Origin: Eisenbergiella porci
Lineage (GTDB): Bacteria; Bacillota; Clostridia; Lachnospirales; Lachnospiraceae
Direction of reading: 5' to 3'
DNA length: 36,406 bases
Assembly (NCBI RefSeq): GCF_009696275.1
Contig: NZ_VUMI01000055.1
Span: forward strand, 1 to 36,406
Within the stretch, counting starts at the first letter, position 1. The number at the start of each line of letters is the position of its first letter. Positions 1 to 7,079 of the stretch are shown here, piece by piece. The notes beneath the pieces were generated by a model. That model searched no databases. It was not told where the DNA came from and saw only the letters and a list, made by a program, of their open reading frames with translations. The translations under genes and the position numbers were made by a program.

Positions 1-190
1 CTGACAGTCATTTTGGTATTGACTACTAACATCTGGAAAATGATAAAAATCCAATTGTGTAAAATTTTCAAGGTACTATATGGTAGGTCAGAGAGTTTTT
101 ACAAACTCTTTTGACCCCAACATCATATTTAGTAGCTATAATTTTTATTTGTTTATTGAAAAAGAATAGTAAGAGTAAGTACTATAAATA
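1..190. other. Intergenic, no gene seen
   Basis: This AT-rich stretch has no convincing reading frame on either strand. It holds an imperfect hairpin at 86-116 (GGTCA with TGACC, inner AGAGTTT with AAACTCT) without a following U-tract. It may be the 3' flank of a gene left of the window. Confidence 0.4.
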
Positions 191-225
191 AAAAAGAGCT
201 GTCATTTTTTCTACAGCTCTTTTTT
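191..225. terminator. Bidirectional intrinsic terminator
   Basis: A perfect 12-bp stem (191-202 with 213-224) has a 10-base loop, with A-tracts on one side and T-tracts on the other. It sits just past the stop of the leftward hydrolase gene and can end transcription from both sides. Confidence 0.8.
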
Positions 226-242
226 ATAAATTACATACAAAC

Positions 243-1187
243 TTATAAAAGAATATTAATCTGTTCTATAACTGAATTAGGTGATTCCAGATGACATAGC
301 TGTTTAGTATCAGGAATACTAAAAGTCTCAATTGACTGGTTAAAGTAAACATAATTATCAACTATTGTATCTATATCATCTTTCATTTCACCATATAAAA
401 TATACATACTATGATCTATTTCTTTTAATGCATGAATTATATTTGCATTCATATATCTACATACATAGCTCGCAAAAGAAAATTTTGCATTGAAATCTGG
501 AACATGCGAAGCCTCTACATAGTTAGACAATATTTCGTCAGTAACAGCAGATGAATTATAAAAGCATTCTTCTTCAAAATTCTTCCTAAAATATTCTTTG
601 CGTGTAAGCATATTATATAGAAAAGTTCCAATGATGGGAGTGTCAATTAAGAACTTCAATAGCTTAGTTTGTTTACTTGGCACCTGGTTTAACTTATTTA
701 TACTTTGCGGATTAATGAAAAGCATTTTGTCAATAACTTCACCATCATTATGGCAAGCCATAACAGCTATTGGGGCAGCATCGCCTGTTGCAATAATACT
801 TGTCTTTTTACCTATTACATTCTTAATAAAATCTATAATAGACTGTACATAAAGGTAATTGGTATAAGTAATATTAGGTTTGTCTGATAAACCATAACCA
901 AGAAAATCTATTGTATATACTTCATGCTTCTCAGCTAAAGAATCAACTATAGCGGAAAATTCAAAGCCTGAACTGCCGGCTGTAAGGTCATGGAGGAGGA
1001 GAAGAGGGGTACCCGTCCCCTTTTTAGTATATCGTATCTTACCAAACCGCCACTCATAATATTTATTATTAGGGCAACCTAAATTATTCTTTACAGTACT
1101 GACAGAAAATTGTACTCTGTTTATCATGTGAATAGTAAAAGTAGCGATACCTGTGAGGGCAATTACAGTTCCAAGCTTTTTATTCAT
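243..1187 (-). CDS. Membrane-anchored alpha/beta-hydrolase-like protein
   Basis: A 314-residue protein of the alpha/beta-hydrolase fold. Residues about 5-22 form a hydrophobic N-terminal anchor, so the enzyme domain probably sits outside the membrane. The oxyanion-side strand (TPLLLLHDLTAGSSGF), the strand with DFLGYGLSDKP and the C-terminal CHLESPNSV histidine region are all recognisable. The nucleophile elbow reads ATGDAAPIA instead of G-x-S-x-G, so Asp occupies the position of the catalytic Ser. Asp nucleophiles occur in haloalkane dehalogenases, but the flanking glycines are also absent, so the protein could be inactive or have another role. The start is set by AGGAGGT six bases upstream of the ATG. 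The gene stands alone, is read away from parA and ends at the terminator at 191-225. The substrate is unknown. Confidence 0.8.
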   Translation of the reverse strand: MNKKLGTVIALTGIATFTIHMINRVQFSVSTVKNNLGCPNNKYYEWRFGKIRYTKKGTGTPLLLLHDLTAGSSGFEFSAIVDSLAEKHEVYTIDFLGYGLSDKPNITYTNYLYVQSIIDFIKNVIGKKTSIIATGDAAPIAVMACHNDGEVIDKMLFINPQSINKLNQVPSKQTKLLKFLIDTPIIGTFLYNMLTRKEYFRKNFEEECFYNSSAVTDEILSNYVEASHVPDFNAKFSFASYVCRYMNANIIHALKEIDHSMYILYGEMKDDIDTIVDNYVYFNQSIETFSIPDTKQLCHLESPNSVIEQINILL

Positions 1188-1303
1188 AGTAATACCTCCT
1201 GTATTTATTTATTATAAACCATCACATGTTATCTTACAAGTTAATGATTTGTAGTTTTGTGGCAGTTTTTGCATGGTTTCTACTTTTGTTTTTATATTGA
1301 TAA

Positions 1304-1319
1304 TATTTCACGTGAAATA
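1304..1319. promoter_or_regulatory. parS-like site (degenerate)
   Basis: TATTTCACGTGAAATA differs from the parS consensus TGTTTCACGTGAAACA at two symmetric positions. The surrounding palindrome is perfect over 24 bases (1300-1323). It is probably bound by the ParB encoded at 2504-3388, with lower affinity than the consensus site 100 bases away. Confidence 0.75.
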
Positions 1320-1420
1320 TTATTAGATTATAATTAACATAGGATTGTATAAAACATATTGCCAGAAACTATATTTTATATAGCTTTTAATATAGCTGCT
1401 TTAAACTTTACTTACAATTA

Positions 1421-1436
1421 TGTTTCACGTGAAACA
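1421..1436. promoter_or_regulatory. parS site (exact consensus)
   Basis: TGTTTCACGTGAAACA is an exact match to the bacterial chromosomal parS consensus. It lies about 300 bases upstream of parA. ParB loads here, spreads along DNA and recruits SMC. The site marks an origin-proximal location. Confidence 0.95.
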
Positions 1437-1733
1437 TAACTCATTATATAAATAAAATACTCTAAAATTTATATAATGAAAAATAACACAATAAAATTAA
1501 TAAACATTTTCTTCAATAACTTATATTTTAAAATCAAAACTTCCTTTTTAAATACAAAACCAACAATAATATAAGAAAAGAAAGTCCAAATTCTAATATT
1601 TCCTTATAGAATATCAACCAGAAAAGTGATATAATCGATAAAGTACTTATTTGGGTGAGAAAGTAATATATAGTGTTGACAGAAGAATGACTCTATCTTG
1701 TTTTGTCCAATTGCACACGAAAGGAAAAATGTA

Positions 1734-2501
1734 ATGGGAAGAATTATCGCAATTGCAAACCAGAAGGGCGGTGTTGGTAAAACAACCACAGCGATTAATT
1801 TATCGGCTGCTCTCGCTGCAAAAGGGAAGAAGGTATTAGTCATAGATACGGATCCGCAGGGAAATACAACAAGCGGATTTAATATTGATAAGAATAATCT
1901 TGACAATACAATCTATGAACTGATGCTGGGGGAATGTACAATTCAGGACTGCCTGATTAAAGAAGTAGTTCCGAATGTTACTGTATTACCGTCCAATGTC
2001 AACCTGGCTGCGGCAGAAATAGAGTTAATTGGTGTAGATAAGAAAGAATTTATATTAAAAAATGAGGTGGATTGGGTAAGAGATCAGTATGATTTTGTGG
2101 TAATTGATTGCCCGCCCTCCTTGAATATGCTGACGGTTAATGCAATGACAACTGCGAATACGGTTCTGGTTCCAATACAATGTGAGTATTATGCACTGGA
2201 AGGACTGAGCCAGTTAATTCACACAGTTAATCTTGTGAGAGAAAGATTAAATCCTCAGTTGCAGATTGAGGGAATACTGTTTACTATGTATGATTCCAGG
2301 ACAAACCTTTCAACACAGGTAGTTGATAATGTAAAGAAGAATCTGAATCAGAAAATATATAAAACAGTAATACCCAGAAACATAAGGCTGGCCGAGGCGC
2401 CGAGCTATGGCCTGCCGATAACAATGTATGATCCGAAATCAGCTGGTGCAGAGAGCTACATGGCATTGGCAAATGAAGTTATAAAGAGAAAGGATTTATG
2501 A
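1734..2501 (+). CDS. parA: Chromosome partitioning ATPase ParA (Soj)
   Basis: A 255-residue ParA/MinD-type ATPase that works with ParB and parS in origin segregation and, in Firmicutes, control of DnaA. The deviant Walker A motif KGGVGKTTTA lies at residues about 10-20, followed by DTDPQGN near 37 and the Walker B VIDCPPS near 124. An upstream in-frame TTG at 1698 is also open, but the ATG at 1734 is preferred because AAAGGA precedes it at normal spacing and the protein then begins MGRIIAIANQKGG, as in relatives. The gene overlaps parB and belongs to the parA-parB-DUF4446-serS cluster. Confidence 0.97.
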   Translation: MGRIIAIANQKGGVGKTTTAINLSAALAAKGKKVLVIDTDPQGNTTSGFNIDKNNLDNTIYELMLGECTIQDCLIKEVVPNVTVLPSNVNLAAAEIELIGVDKKEFILKNEVDWVRDQYDFVVIDCPPSLNMLTVNAMTTANTVLVPIQCEYYALEGLSQLIHTVNLVRERLNPQLQIEGILFTMYDSRTNLSTQVVDNVKKNLNQKIYKTVIPRNIRLAEAPSYGLPITMYDPKSAGAESYMALANEVIKRKDL

Positions 2502-2503
2502 TA

Positions 2504-3388
2504 ATGGCTGCAAGAGGACTGGGGAAAGGCCTTGATTCTTTGATCCCGAATACTATTGGGGAAGCAAAAGAAAAAAAGGAAAGTAAAGAAAAAGTAGAAA
2601 ATAAAAACCCGGAAACCATGGTAAAGCTGTCAATGGTTGAACCAAACGGGGAACAGCCCAGAAAGAATTTCGATGAGGACTCACTGTTGGAGCTGGCGGA
2701 ATCAATAAAACAGTTTGGTCTGCTGCAGCCCATTATTGTGCAGGACAGGAAGAATCATTATGAGATAATTGCCGGAGAAAGAAGATGGCGTGCGGCAAAG
2801 ATGGCGGGATTAAAAGAGATTCCCGTTATTATTAAGAATCTTACAAATCAGGAAATTGTAGAAATTTCATTGATTGAAAATATCCAGAGAGAAGATCTGA
2901 ATCCGATTGAAGAAGCACAGGCCTATAAAAGACTTCTGGAAGAGTTTAATCTGAAGCAGGATGAGGTGGCAGAGAGAGTATCCAAGAGCAGGACAGCGGT
3001 TACCAACTCCATGCGTCTGCTCAAGCTTTGTGATGAAGTACAACAGATGGTCGTAAATGAAATGATCAGTACGGGCCATGCCAGAGCTTTGCTTTCCATT
3101 GAAGATCCGGAAGAGCAGTATATGATCGCCCAGAAGGTTTTTGATGAAAAGATGAGCGTACGGGAAGTGGAAAAGCTGGTAAAGGATCTTCATAAACCCG
3201 AAAAGGCGCCAAAGAAAGAAAACAAGTCTCTGGAAGTAATCTATCAGAACATTGAAAACAGACTGAAAGAATCATTAGGCACAAAGGTTTCCATTTCACC
3301 TAAGAATAATGGAGCAGGTAAAATAGAAATAGAATTCTATAACCATGATGATTTGGACAGGCTTATGGAACAGTTAATGAGAGTCTGA
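2504..3388 (+). CDS. parB: Chromosome partitioning protein ParB (Spo0J)
   Basis: A 294-residue ParB/Spo0J DNA-binding CTPase. The N-terminal RGLGKGLDSLI stimulates ParA ATPase in the family. The CTP-binding region contains GERRWRA near residue 91 and ENIQREDLNP near 126, followed by a helix-turn-helix (LKQDEVAERVSKSRTAV) that reads parS and a C-terminal dimerisation domain. An ATG at 2498 overlaps the parA stop codon. The ATG at 2504 is preferred because AGGA at 2491-2494 is then nine bases away rather than three, and the protein starts MAARGLGKG. Its targets are the two parS sites just upstream of parA. Confidence 0.96.
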   Translation: MAARGLGKGLDSLIPNTIGEAKEKKESKEKVENKNPETMVKLSMVEPNGEQPRKNFDEDSLLELAESIKQFGLLQPIIVQDRKNHYEIIAGERRWRAAKMAGLKEIPVIIKNLTNQEIVEISLIENIQREDLNPIEEAQAYKRLLEEFNLKQDEVAERVSKSRTAVTNSMRLLKLCDEVQQMVVNEMISTGHARALLSIEDPEEQYMIAQKVFDEKMSVREVEKLVKDLHKPEKAPKKENKSLEVIYQNIENRLKESLGTKVSISPKNNGAGKIEIEFYNHDDLDRLMEQLMRV

Positions 3389-3448
3389 TTGTTATAACAG
3401 GAAGAGGAGTTTCCTGTACTCAGGATAAAAAATATAAAGGAGAAAAAG

Positions 3449-3958
3449 ATGTCAAGCAGCTTTCTGGAGAGTATTGGATTAGGCGGATTGGATATTGCGT
3501 ACTTGCTTATAGGCCTGTTGGTTTTTATAATAATACTTTTGATTCTGATAATTATCCAGTTCAATAAGTTGAATAAAATACAGAAAAAACTATCAAAGTT
3601 TATGAAGGGGAAGGATGCCGGGAGTCTGGAAGAAGATATTACAGGACTATATGAGGACAACGACTTCATAAAGAAGGAATCTGATAAAAACAGAAAAGAA
3701 ATTAAAGATATTCAGAAAAGATTAGAGTATTGTTATCAAAAAATGGGAATGGTAAAATATGATGCCTTCAGTCAGATGGGCGGACAGCTCAGCTTTTGTT
3801 TATGTCTGCTGAATGAAAAGGATGACGGTTTTATACTGAATTCCGTGCAGAGCAGCGATGGCTGTTATACATACACAAAAGAAGTAAAGAAGGGTGAGTG
3901 TGCAATTACACTTGGCGCTGAAGAAAAAGAAGCATTAGATAAAGCCATTGGCTATTAA
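3449..3958 (+). CDS. DUF4446 membrane protein
   Basis: A 169-residue protein of the DUF4446 type, a family regularly found between parB and serS in Clostridia. One strong transmembrane helix lies at residues about 10-33, followed by a basic and coiled-coil stretch (about 35-95) and a small C-terminal domain with YDAFSQMGGQLSFCLCLLNE, which is the most conserved part. The topology suggests an N-terminal anchor with a cytoplasmic domain. AAAGGAG precedes the ATG. The function is unknown; the context suggests a link to origin segregation or the envelope, which is inference. Confidence 0.88.
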   Translation: MSSSFLESIGLGGLDIAYLLIGLLVFIIILLILIIIQFNKLNKIQKKLSKFMKGKDAGSLEEDITGLYEDNDFIKKESDKNRKEIKDIQKRLEYCYQKMGMVKYDAFSQMGGQLSFCLCLLNEKDDGFILNSVQSSDGCYTYTKEVKKGECAITLGAEEKEALDKAIGY

Positions 3959-3985
3959 TTATAAAATGAGGAGAGGAGCCTTATC

Positions 3986-5263
3986 ATGATTGACATTAAG
4001 TTTTTAAGAGAAAATCCGGAAGCAGTAAAAGAAAATATCAGAAAGAAATTCCAGGATTCCAAACTTCCGTTAGTTGATGAAGTAATTGAGTTGGACAAAG
4101 AAAGCAGAAAGACACAGCAGGAGGCTGATGACCTGCGTGCCAATAGAAATAAAATTTCCAAGGAAATCGGCGGACTGATGAAGGCCGGTAAGAAGGAAGA
4201 AGCGGAAGCAAAGAAAGCTGAAGTGGCTGCCGGAGCAAAGAAGCTGGAAGAACTGGAAGCGAAAGAAGCTCAGCTGCAGGAAAAGATCCTGAAAAATATG
4301 ATGGTAATTCCTAATATTATTGATCCGACTGTTCCCATTGGTAAGGATGATACGGAAAATGTGGAAATCACAAAATATGGCAAACCTGTTGTTCCTGATT
4401 TCGAAATTCCTTATCATACGGAAATTATGGAAAAGTTCAATGGAATTGATCTTGACAGTGCCAGAAAGGTAGCAGGTAACGGATTCTATTATCTGATGGG
4501 CGATATCGCCAGACTGCATTCCGCAGTTATTTCTTATGCAAGAGATTTTATGATTAACAGAGGTTTTACCTATTGTGTACCTCCCTTTATGATCAGAAGC
4601 AATGTGGTAACAGGCGTAATGAGCTTTGCAGAAATGGATGCCATGATGTATAAGATTGAAGGAGAGGATTTATACCTTATCGGTACAAGCGAACACTCCA
4701 TGATAGGTAAATTTATTGATACTATCATACAGGAAGAAGAGCTTCCCAAGACACTTACCAGCTATTCACCCTGCTTCCGTAAGGAGAAGGGTGCTCATGG
4801 TCTGGAGGAAAGAGGCGTATACCGCATTCATCAGTTTGAAAAGCAGGAAATGATCGTTGTATGTAAACCGGAGGATTCTGCTATGTGGTTTGAGAAGCTG
4901 TGGCAGAATACGGTTGATCTTTTCCGGTCCATGGATATTCCTGTAAGAACCATTGAATGCTGCTCCGGTGATCTGGCAGATCTTAAAGTGAAGTCTTATG
5001 ATGTAGAAGCATGGTCACCCAGACAGAAAAAATATTTTGAGGTAGGAAGCTGCTCCAATTTGGGAGATGCACAGGCAAGAAGACTTAAAATACGTGTAAA
5101 TGGGGAAAATGGGAAATACTTTGCGCATACACTAAATAATACGGTAGTTGCTCCGCCGAGAATGCTGATTGCTTTCCTTGAAAATAATCTTCAGGCAGAC
5201 GGCTCCGTCAGGATTCCTGCAGTGCTTCAGCCTTACATGGGCGGCATGACTGAAATCAAATAA
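3986..5263 (+). CDS. serS: Seryl-tRNA synthetase
   Basis: A 425-residue class II aminoacyl-tRNA synthetase that charges tRNA-Ser with serine in the cytoplasm. The N-terminal arm (residues about 1-110) is a long antiparallel coiled coil that grips the long variable arm of tRNA-Ser. The catalytic core shows TSEHSMIG near 233, motif 2 (FRKEKGAHG...GVYRIHQFEKQE) from about 263 and motif 3 (APPRMLIAFLENN) near 388. The length is normal for the family. GAGGAG lies upstream of the ATG, and only 27 bases separate it from the DUF4446 gene, so the two may be cotranscribed. No T-box leader fits in that gap. Confidence 0.98.
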   Translation: MIDIKFLRENPEAVKENIRKKFQDSKLPLVDEVIELDKESRKTQQEADDLRANRNKISKEIGGLMKAGKKEEAEAKKAEVAAGAKKLEELEAKEAQLQEKILKNMMVIPNIIDPTVPIGKDDTENVEITKYGKPVVPDFEIPYHTEIMEKFNGIDLDSARKVAGNGFYYLMGDIARLHSAVISYARDFMINRGFTYCVPPFMIRSNVVTGVMSFAEMDAMMYKIEGEDLYLIGTSEHSMIGKFIDTIIQEEELPKTLTSYSPCFRKEKGAHGLEERGVYRIHQFEKQEMIVVCKPEDSAMWFEKLWQNTVDLFRSMDIPVRTIECCSGDLADLKVKSYDVEAWSPRQKKYFEVGSCSNLGDAQARRLKIRVNGENGKYFAHTLNNTVVAPPRMLIAFLENNLQADGSVRIPAVLQPYMGGMTEIK

Positions 5264-5270
5264 GACAGGA

Positions 5271-5304
5271 TTGAGTTACTGATCAATATTGATCAGTAAC
5301 TCAA
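5271..5304. terminator. Perfect hairpin after serS
   Basis: A perfect 34-base palindrome with two 17-base arms lies eight bases after the serS stop. It lacks a clean U-tract, so it may be a weak terminator or an RNA 3'-end stabiliser between serS and the next gene. Confidence 0.6.
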
Positions 5305-5336
5305 TTGCACAATAATCAAAAAGTGAGGTGAGATTC

Positions 5337-6224
5337 TTGCATAAATTTTTAAAATCAGTGGGGTTTAGTGAGTATACATCAACTAAGAAAATTCAGGAGC
5401 TGGTAAAGGATGTGATCCTGAATGCGGAAACCAGAAACTATACCACTCTTGATGGAAAAGAAGATACGGTCCTGGTAGAGTTTTGCAAGGATTTCGCAGA
5501 GAACATGGGAATTGCAGTTTGCGGGGAATTTGATGAAAGTGATAATTTCATTTTCTACTATTATTATCCCTACCTGCGAGGAACCGGCATCAGTTCCATG
5601 GAGGATGTGAGCGTGGAACGTCATGCGGCAGTGGAATCCTATGCAGGTGTGTGTGATGATATTAAGGTAGGAGTAACTTTGATCTTTTACCTGCAGAACA
5701 TGATCCCCTATATAAAATACAAAAATGCAGATAAGCTTCCGGTCAGAGGTACCAGCCTGACCTTGTCTGCCCTAGCAAGTCAGGGATCAATTATGATGCC
5801 TATCATAAAAAGTGAAAACCAGAAGAAAAAGATCAAGCAGTCCACAATTACAAGGAATCAGCTTATTGAGGCCGCCAGACGGGGAGATGAAGACGCTATT
5901 GAAAGCCTGACGCTGGAGGATATGGATACCTACACAACTATCTCCAAAAGAATTCAGAAGGAAGACGTATTCAGCCTTGTTGACACGTATTTTATGCCTT
6001 ATGGTGTGGAGTGCGATCAATATTCTGTATTAGGAGAAATTTCAGAATACCATACGGTAATGAATAAGCTGACAAAAGAAAAGATCTGCTTTATGACGAT
6101 TAACTGCAATGAATTAACCTTTGATGTATGTATTAATGAAAAAGATCTTTATGGCGAACCTAAAATCGGCCGAAGATTCAAAGGGGTAGTCTGGCTCCAG
6201 GGAGCAGTAAATTATCCTGAATAA
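5337..6224 (+). CDS. DUF3881-like protein
   Basis: A 295-residue soluble protein resembling the DUF3881 family, known to me mainly from Lachnospiraceae and without an assigned function. No signal peptide or membrane segment is visible. Conserved-looking parts are the N-terminal HKFLKSVGF, an acidic region with YYYYPYLRGTG, and a C-terminal half with CFMTINCNELTFDVCIN. The start chosen is TTG at 5337, because GAGGTG sits six bases upstream and the protein then begins M-HKFLK. A GTG at 5328 lies inside that ribosome binding site. It is separated from serS by the hairpin at 5271-5304. Confidence 0.75.
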   Translation: MHKFLKSVGFSEYTSTKKIQELVKDVILNAETRNYTTLDGKEDTVLVEFCKDFAENMGIAVCGEFDESDNFIFYYYYPYLRGTGISSMEDVSVERHAAVESYAGVCDDIKVGVTLIFYLQNMIPYIKYKNADKLPVRGTSLTLSALASQGSIMMPIIKSENQKKKIKQSTITRNQLIEAARRGDEDAIESLTLEDMDTYTTISKRIQKEDVFSLVDTYFMPYGVECDQYSVLGEISEYHTVMNKLTKEKICFMTINCNELTFDVCINEKDLYGEPKIGRRFKGVVWLQGAVNYPE

Positions 6225-6466
6225 TTCAAAAAAAGGCAGAAAAATAAAATATGTTTTGTGCGTTTCAATAATTTGAAAAACAGAGAACCCTGGAATAAAG
6301 ATACCTGGAAAAGAGATATCTGAAACGGAGATGCCTCCTGCAACTGAAATCCCAAGAAAAAAAGGATTATCAATGAAAAGGAGCCAAAATCAGTTGATGA
6401 AACGCACAATAACCATATATTATAAAACCGTGAAAAAAAATATAATAATTAATATTATAAAAAGAG
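6225..6466. other. Intergenic with inverted and 15-base repeats
   Basis: No gene is seen. A 12-base inverted repeat (TTGTGCGTTTCA at 6256-6267, its complement at 6398-6409) encloses about 130 bases. Inside it, from about 6282, are four imperfect 15-base units of the pattern AGAGAnACCTGGAAn. No target-site duplication or coding potential is evident. Confidence 0.5.
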
Positions 6467-6495
6467 TAGACTTTTTCTTTAAAATATAGTATTAT
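6467..6495 (+). promoter_or_regulatory. Promoter of first tRNA-Arg remnant
   Basis: TAGACT (6467-6472), 17 bases and TATTAT (6490-6495) form a sigma-A-type promoter. Transcription would start about ten bases before the first tRNA-Arg 5' half. Confidence 0.7.
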
Positions 6496-6504
6496 ACTAG
6501 ATGT

Positions 6505-6543
6505 GTTTCCTTAGTTAAATGGATATAACAGCCCCCTCCTAAG
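6505..6543 (+). pseudogene. tRNA-Arg(CCU) 5' half, remnant 1
   Basis: This is the 5' half of a tRNA-Arg. The acceptor strand GTTTCCT (6505-6511), D-arm GTTA/TAAC (6514-6517 with 6526-6529), anticodon stem GCCCC (6531-6535) and loop CTCCTAA with anticodon CCT (6538-6540) are all recognisable. After the loop only two bases of the anticodon stem still pair (GGTTG instead of GGGGC). No T-arm or acceptor partner follows. The gene is cut at the anticodon loop. Confidence 0.75.
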
Positions 6544-6585
6544 GTTGCGTTACAACGGCCACCTCAAAAAAAACTAAATAAGGGA

Positions 6586-6614
6586 TTGCAGTTCGACTTT
6601 GATCGGGCTATAAT
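6586..6614 (+). promoter_or_regulatory. Promoter of second tRNA-Arg remnant
   Basis: TTGCAG (6586-6591), 17 bases and a perfect TATAAT (6609-6614) lie just upstream of the second tRNA half. The second copy was therefore a separate transcription unit. Confidence 0.7.
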
Positions 6615-6628
6615 CATATATCAGACAC

Positions 6629-6668
6629 GTCCATATAGCTCAGCTGGATAGAGCACACGCCTCCTAAG
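6629..6668 (+). pseudogene. tRNA-Arg(CCU) 5' half, remnant 2
   Basis: This is a second, different tRNA-Arg 5' half. The acceptor strand is GTCCATA (6629-6635), the D-arm GCTC/GAGC (6638-6641 with 6651-6654), the anticodon stem CACGC (6656-6660) and the loop CTCCTAA (6661-6667, anticodon CCT at 6663-6665). The expected GCGTG and TATGGAC 3' partners are absent. As in remnant 1, similarity ends right after the loop. Confidence 0.75.
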
Positions 6669-6722
6669 AGAACGAGGAGCGGACACCTTTTGGGGAGGAC
6701 CCCACCTTAAAATTTCATATAC

Positions 6723-6799
6723 GTCTCCGTAGCTCAGCAGGATAGAGCATCCGCCTCCTAAGCGGAAGGCCGCGCGTTCGAATCGCGCCGGGGACGCCA
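6723..6799 (+). tRNA. tRNA-Arg (anticodon CCU)
   Basis: A complete cloverleaf: acceptor GTCTCCG (6723-6729) with CGGGGAC (6789-6795), D-stem GCTC/GAGC, anticodon stem TCCGC/GCGGA, loop CTCCTAA with CCT at 6757-6759, T-stem GCGCG/CGCGC around TTCGAAT, discriminator G6796 and encoded CCA (6797-6799). It reads AGG codons. A TAAAAT at 6708-6713 could be its -10 box, but no good -35 is seen. The promoters at 6467 and 6586 could also read through into it. It is the only intact copy of three and stands next to the integrase gene. Confidence 0.95.
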
Positions 6800-6807
6800 G
6801 GAATCAC

Positions 6808-6850
6808 GCCGAAAGCCTTGATTTATCAGGGTTTTCGGCTTTCTTTTACT
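6808..6850 (+). terminator. Terminator after tRNA-Arg
   Basis: GCCGAAAGCCTTGA pairs with TCAGGGTTTTCGGC (one G-U pair, loop TTTA), followed by TTTCTTTTACTTTT. It is a good intrinsic terminator for the tRNA transcript. Confidence 0.85.
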
Positions 6851-6877
6851 TTTCCGGTTTGTTCACCTTTGCGGATT

Positions 6878-7079
6878 TGCTAATAAAACCTGCTAATAAA
6901 CGGCTGGAAATTCGCTGCCGCTAATAGAAAGCGCATGGTCTGCATCAGTAGCCGGAAGAATCTTTTCTGCTAATAGAAGCCGGATTTTCCGACCCGAAAA
7001 GCCGGTTTTGAGAAGCCCTTTGCTAATAGGCGTTTTTGACCTCCCAGCGTGACTGCTAATAAAATCATCCATTATTAGC
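6878..7079 (+). repeat. Six direct TGCTAATA repeats, likely integrase arm sites
   Basis: Copies at 6878, 6891, 6919 (CGCTAATA), 6968, 7021 and 7054 share TGCTAATA followed by A or G, mostly in a TGCTAATARAA context. A reversed GCTAATA (7073-7079) contains the int stop codon. Tyrosine integrases with an N-terminal arm-binding domain use short direct repeats of this kind beside the crossover site. Confidence 0.65.

Larger units (their letters stand above)
1188..1733. other. AT-rich spacer upstream of parA with parS sites
   Basis: About 545 bases without a credible gene lie between the divergent hydrolase and parA. The stretch is very AT-rich and holds two parS palindromes (listed separately). 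A TATAAT at 1630-1635 and a TTGACA at 1676-1681 are possible parts of parA promoters, but neither has a good partner at normal spacing, so the promoter is not assigned. Confidence 0.6.

Noticed and set aside
6543-6620. TTCGACT near 6592 as a T-loop completing tRNA remnant 1
   Set aside because: The flanking bases do not form a T-stem, and the same bases make up the spacer of the promoter of remnant 2.
6878-7079. TGCTAATA repeats as a CRISPR array
   Set aside because: Repeat units are about 8-11 bases with irregular spacing and no spacers of constant length; no cas genes are present.
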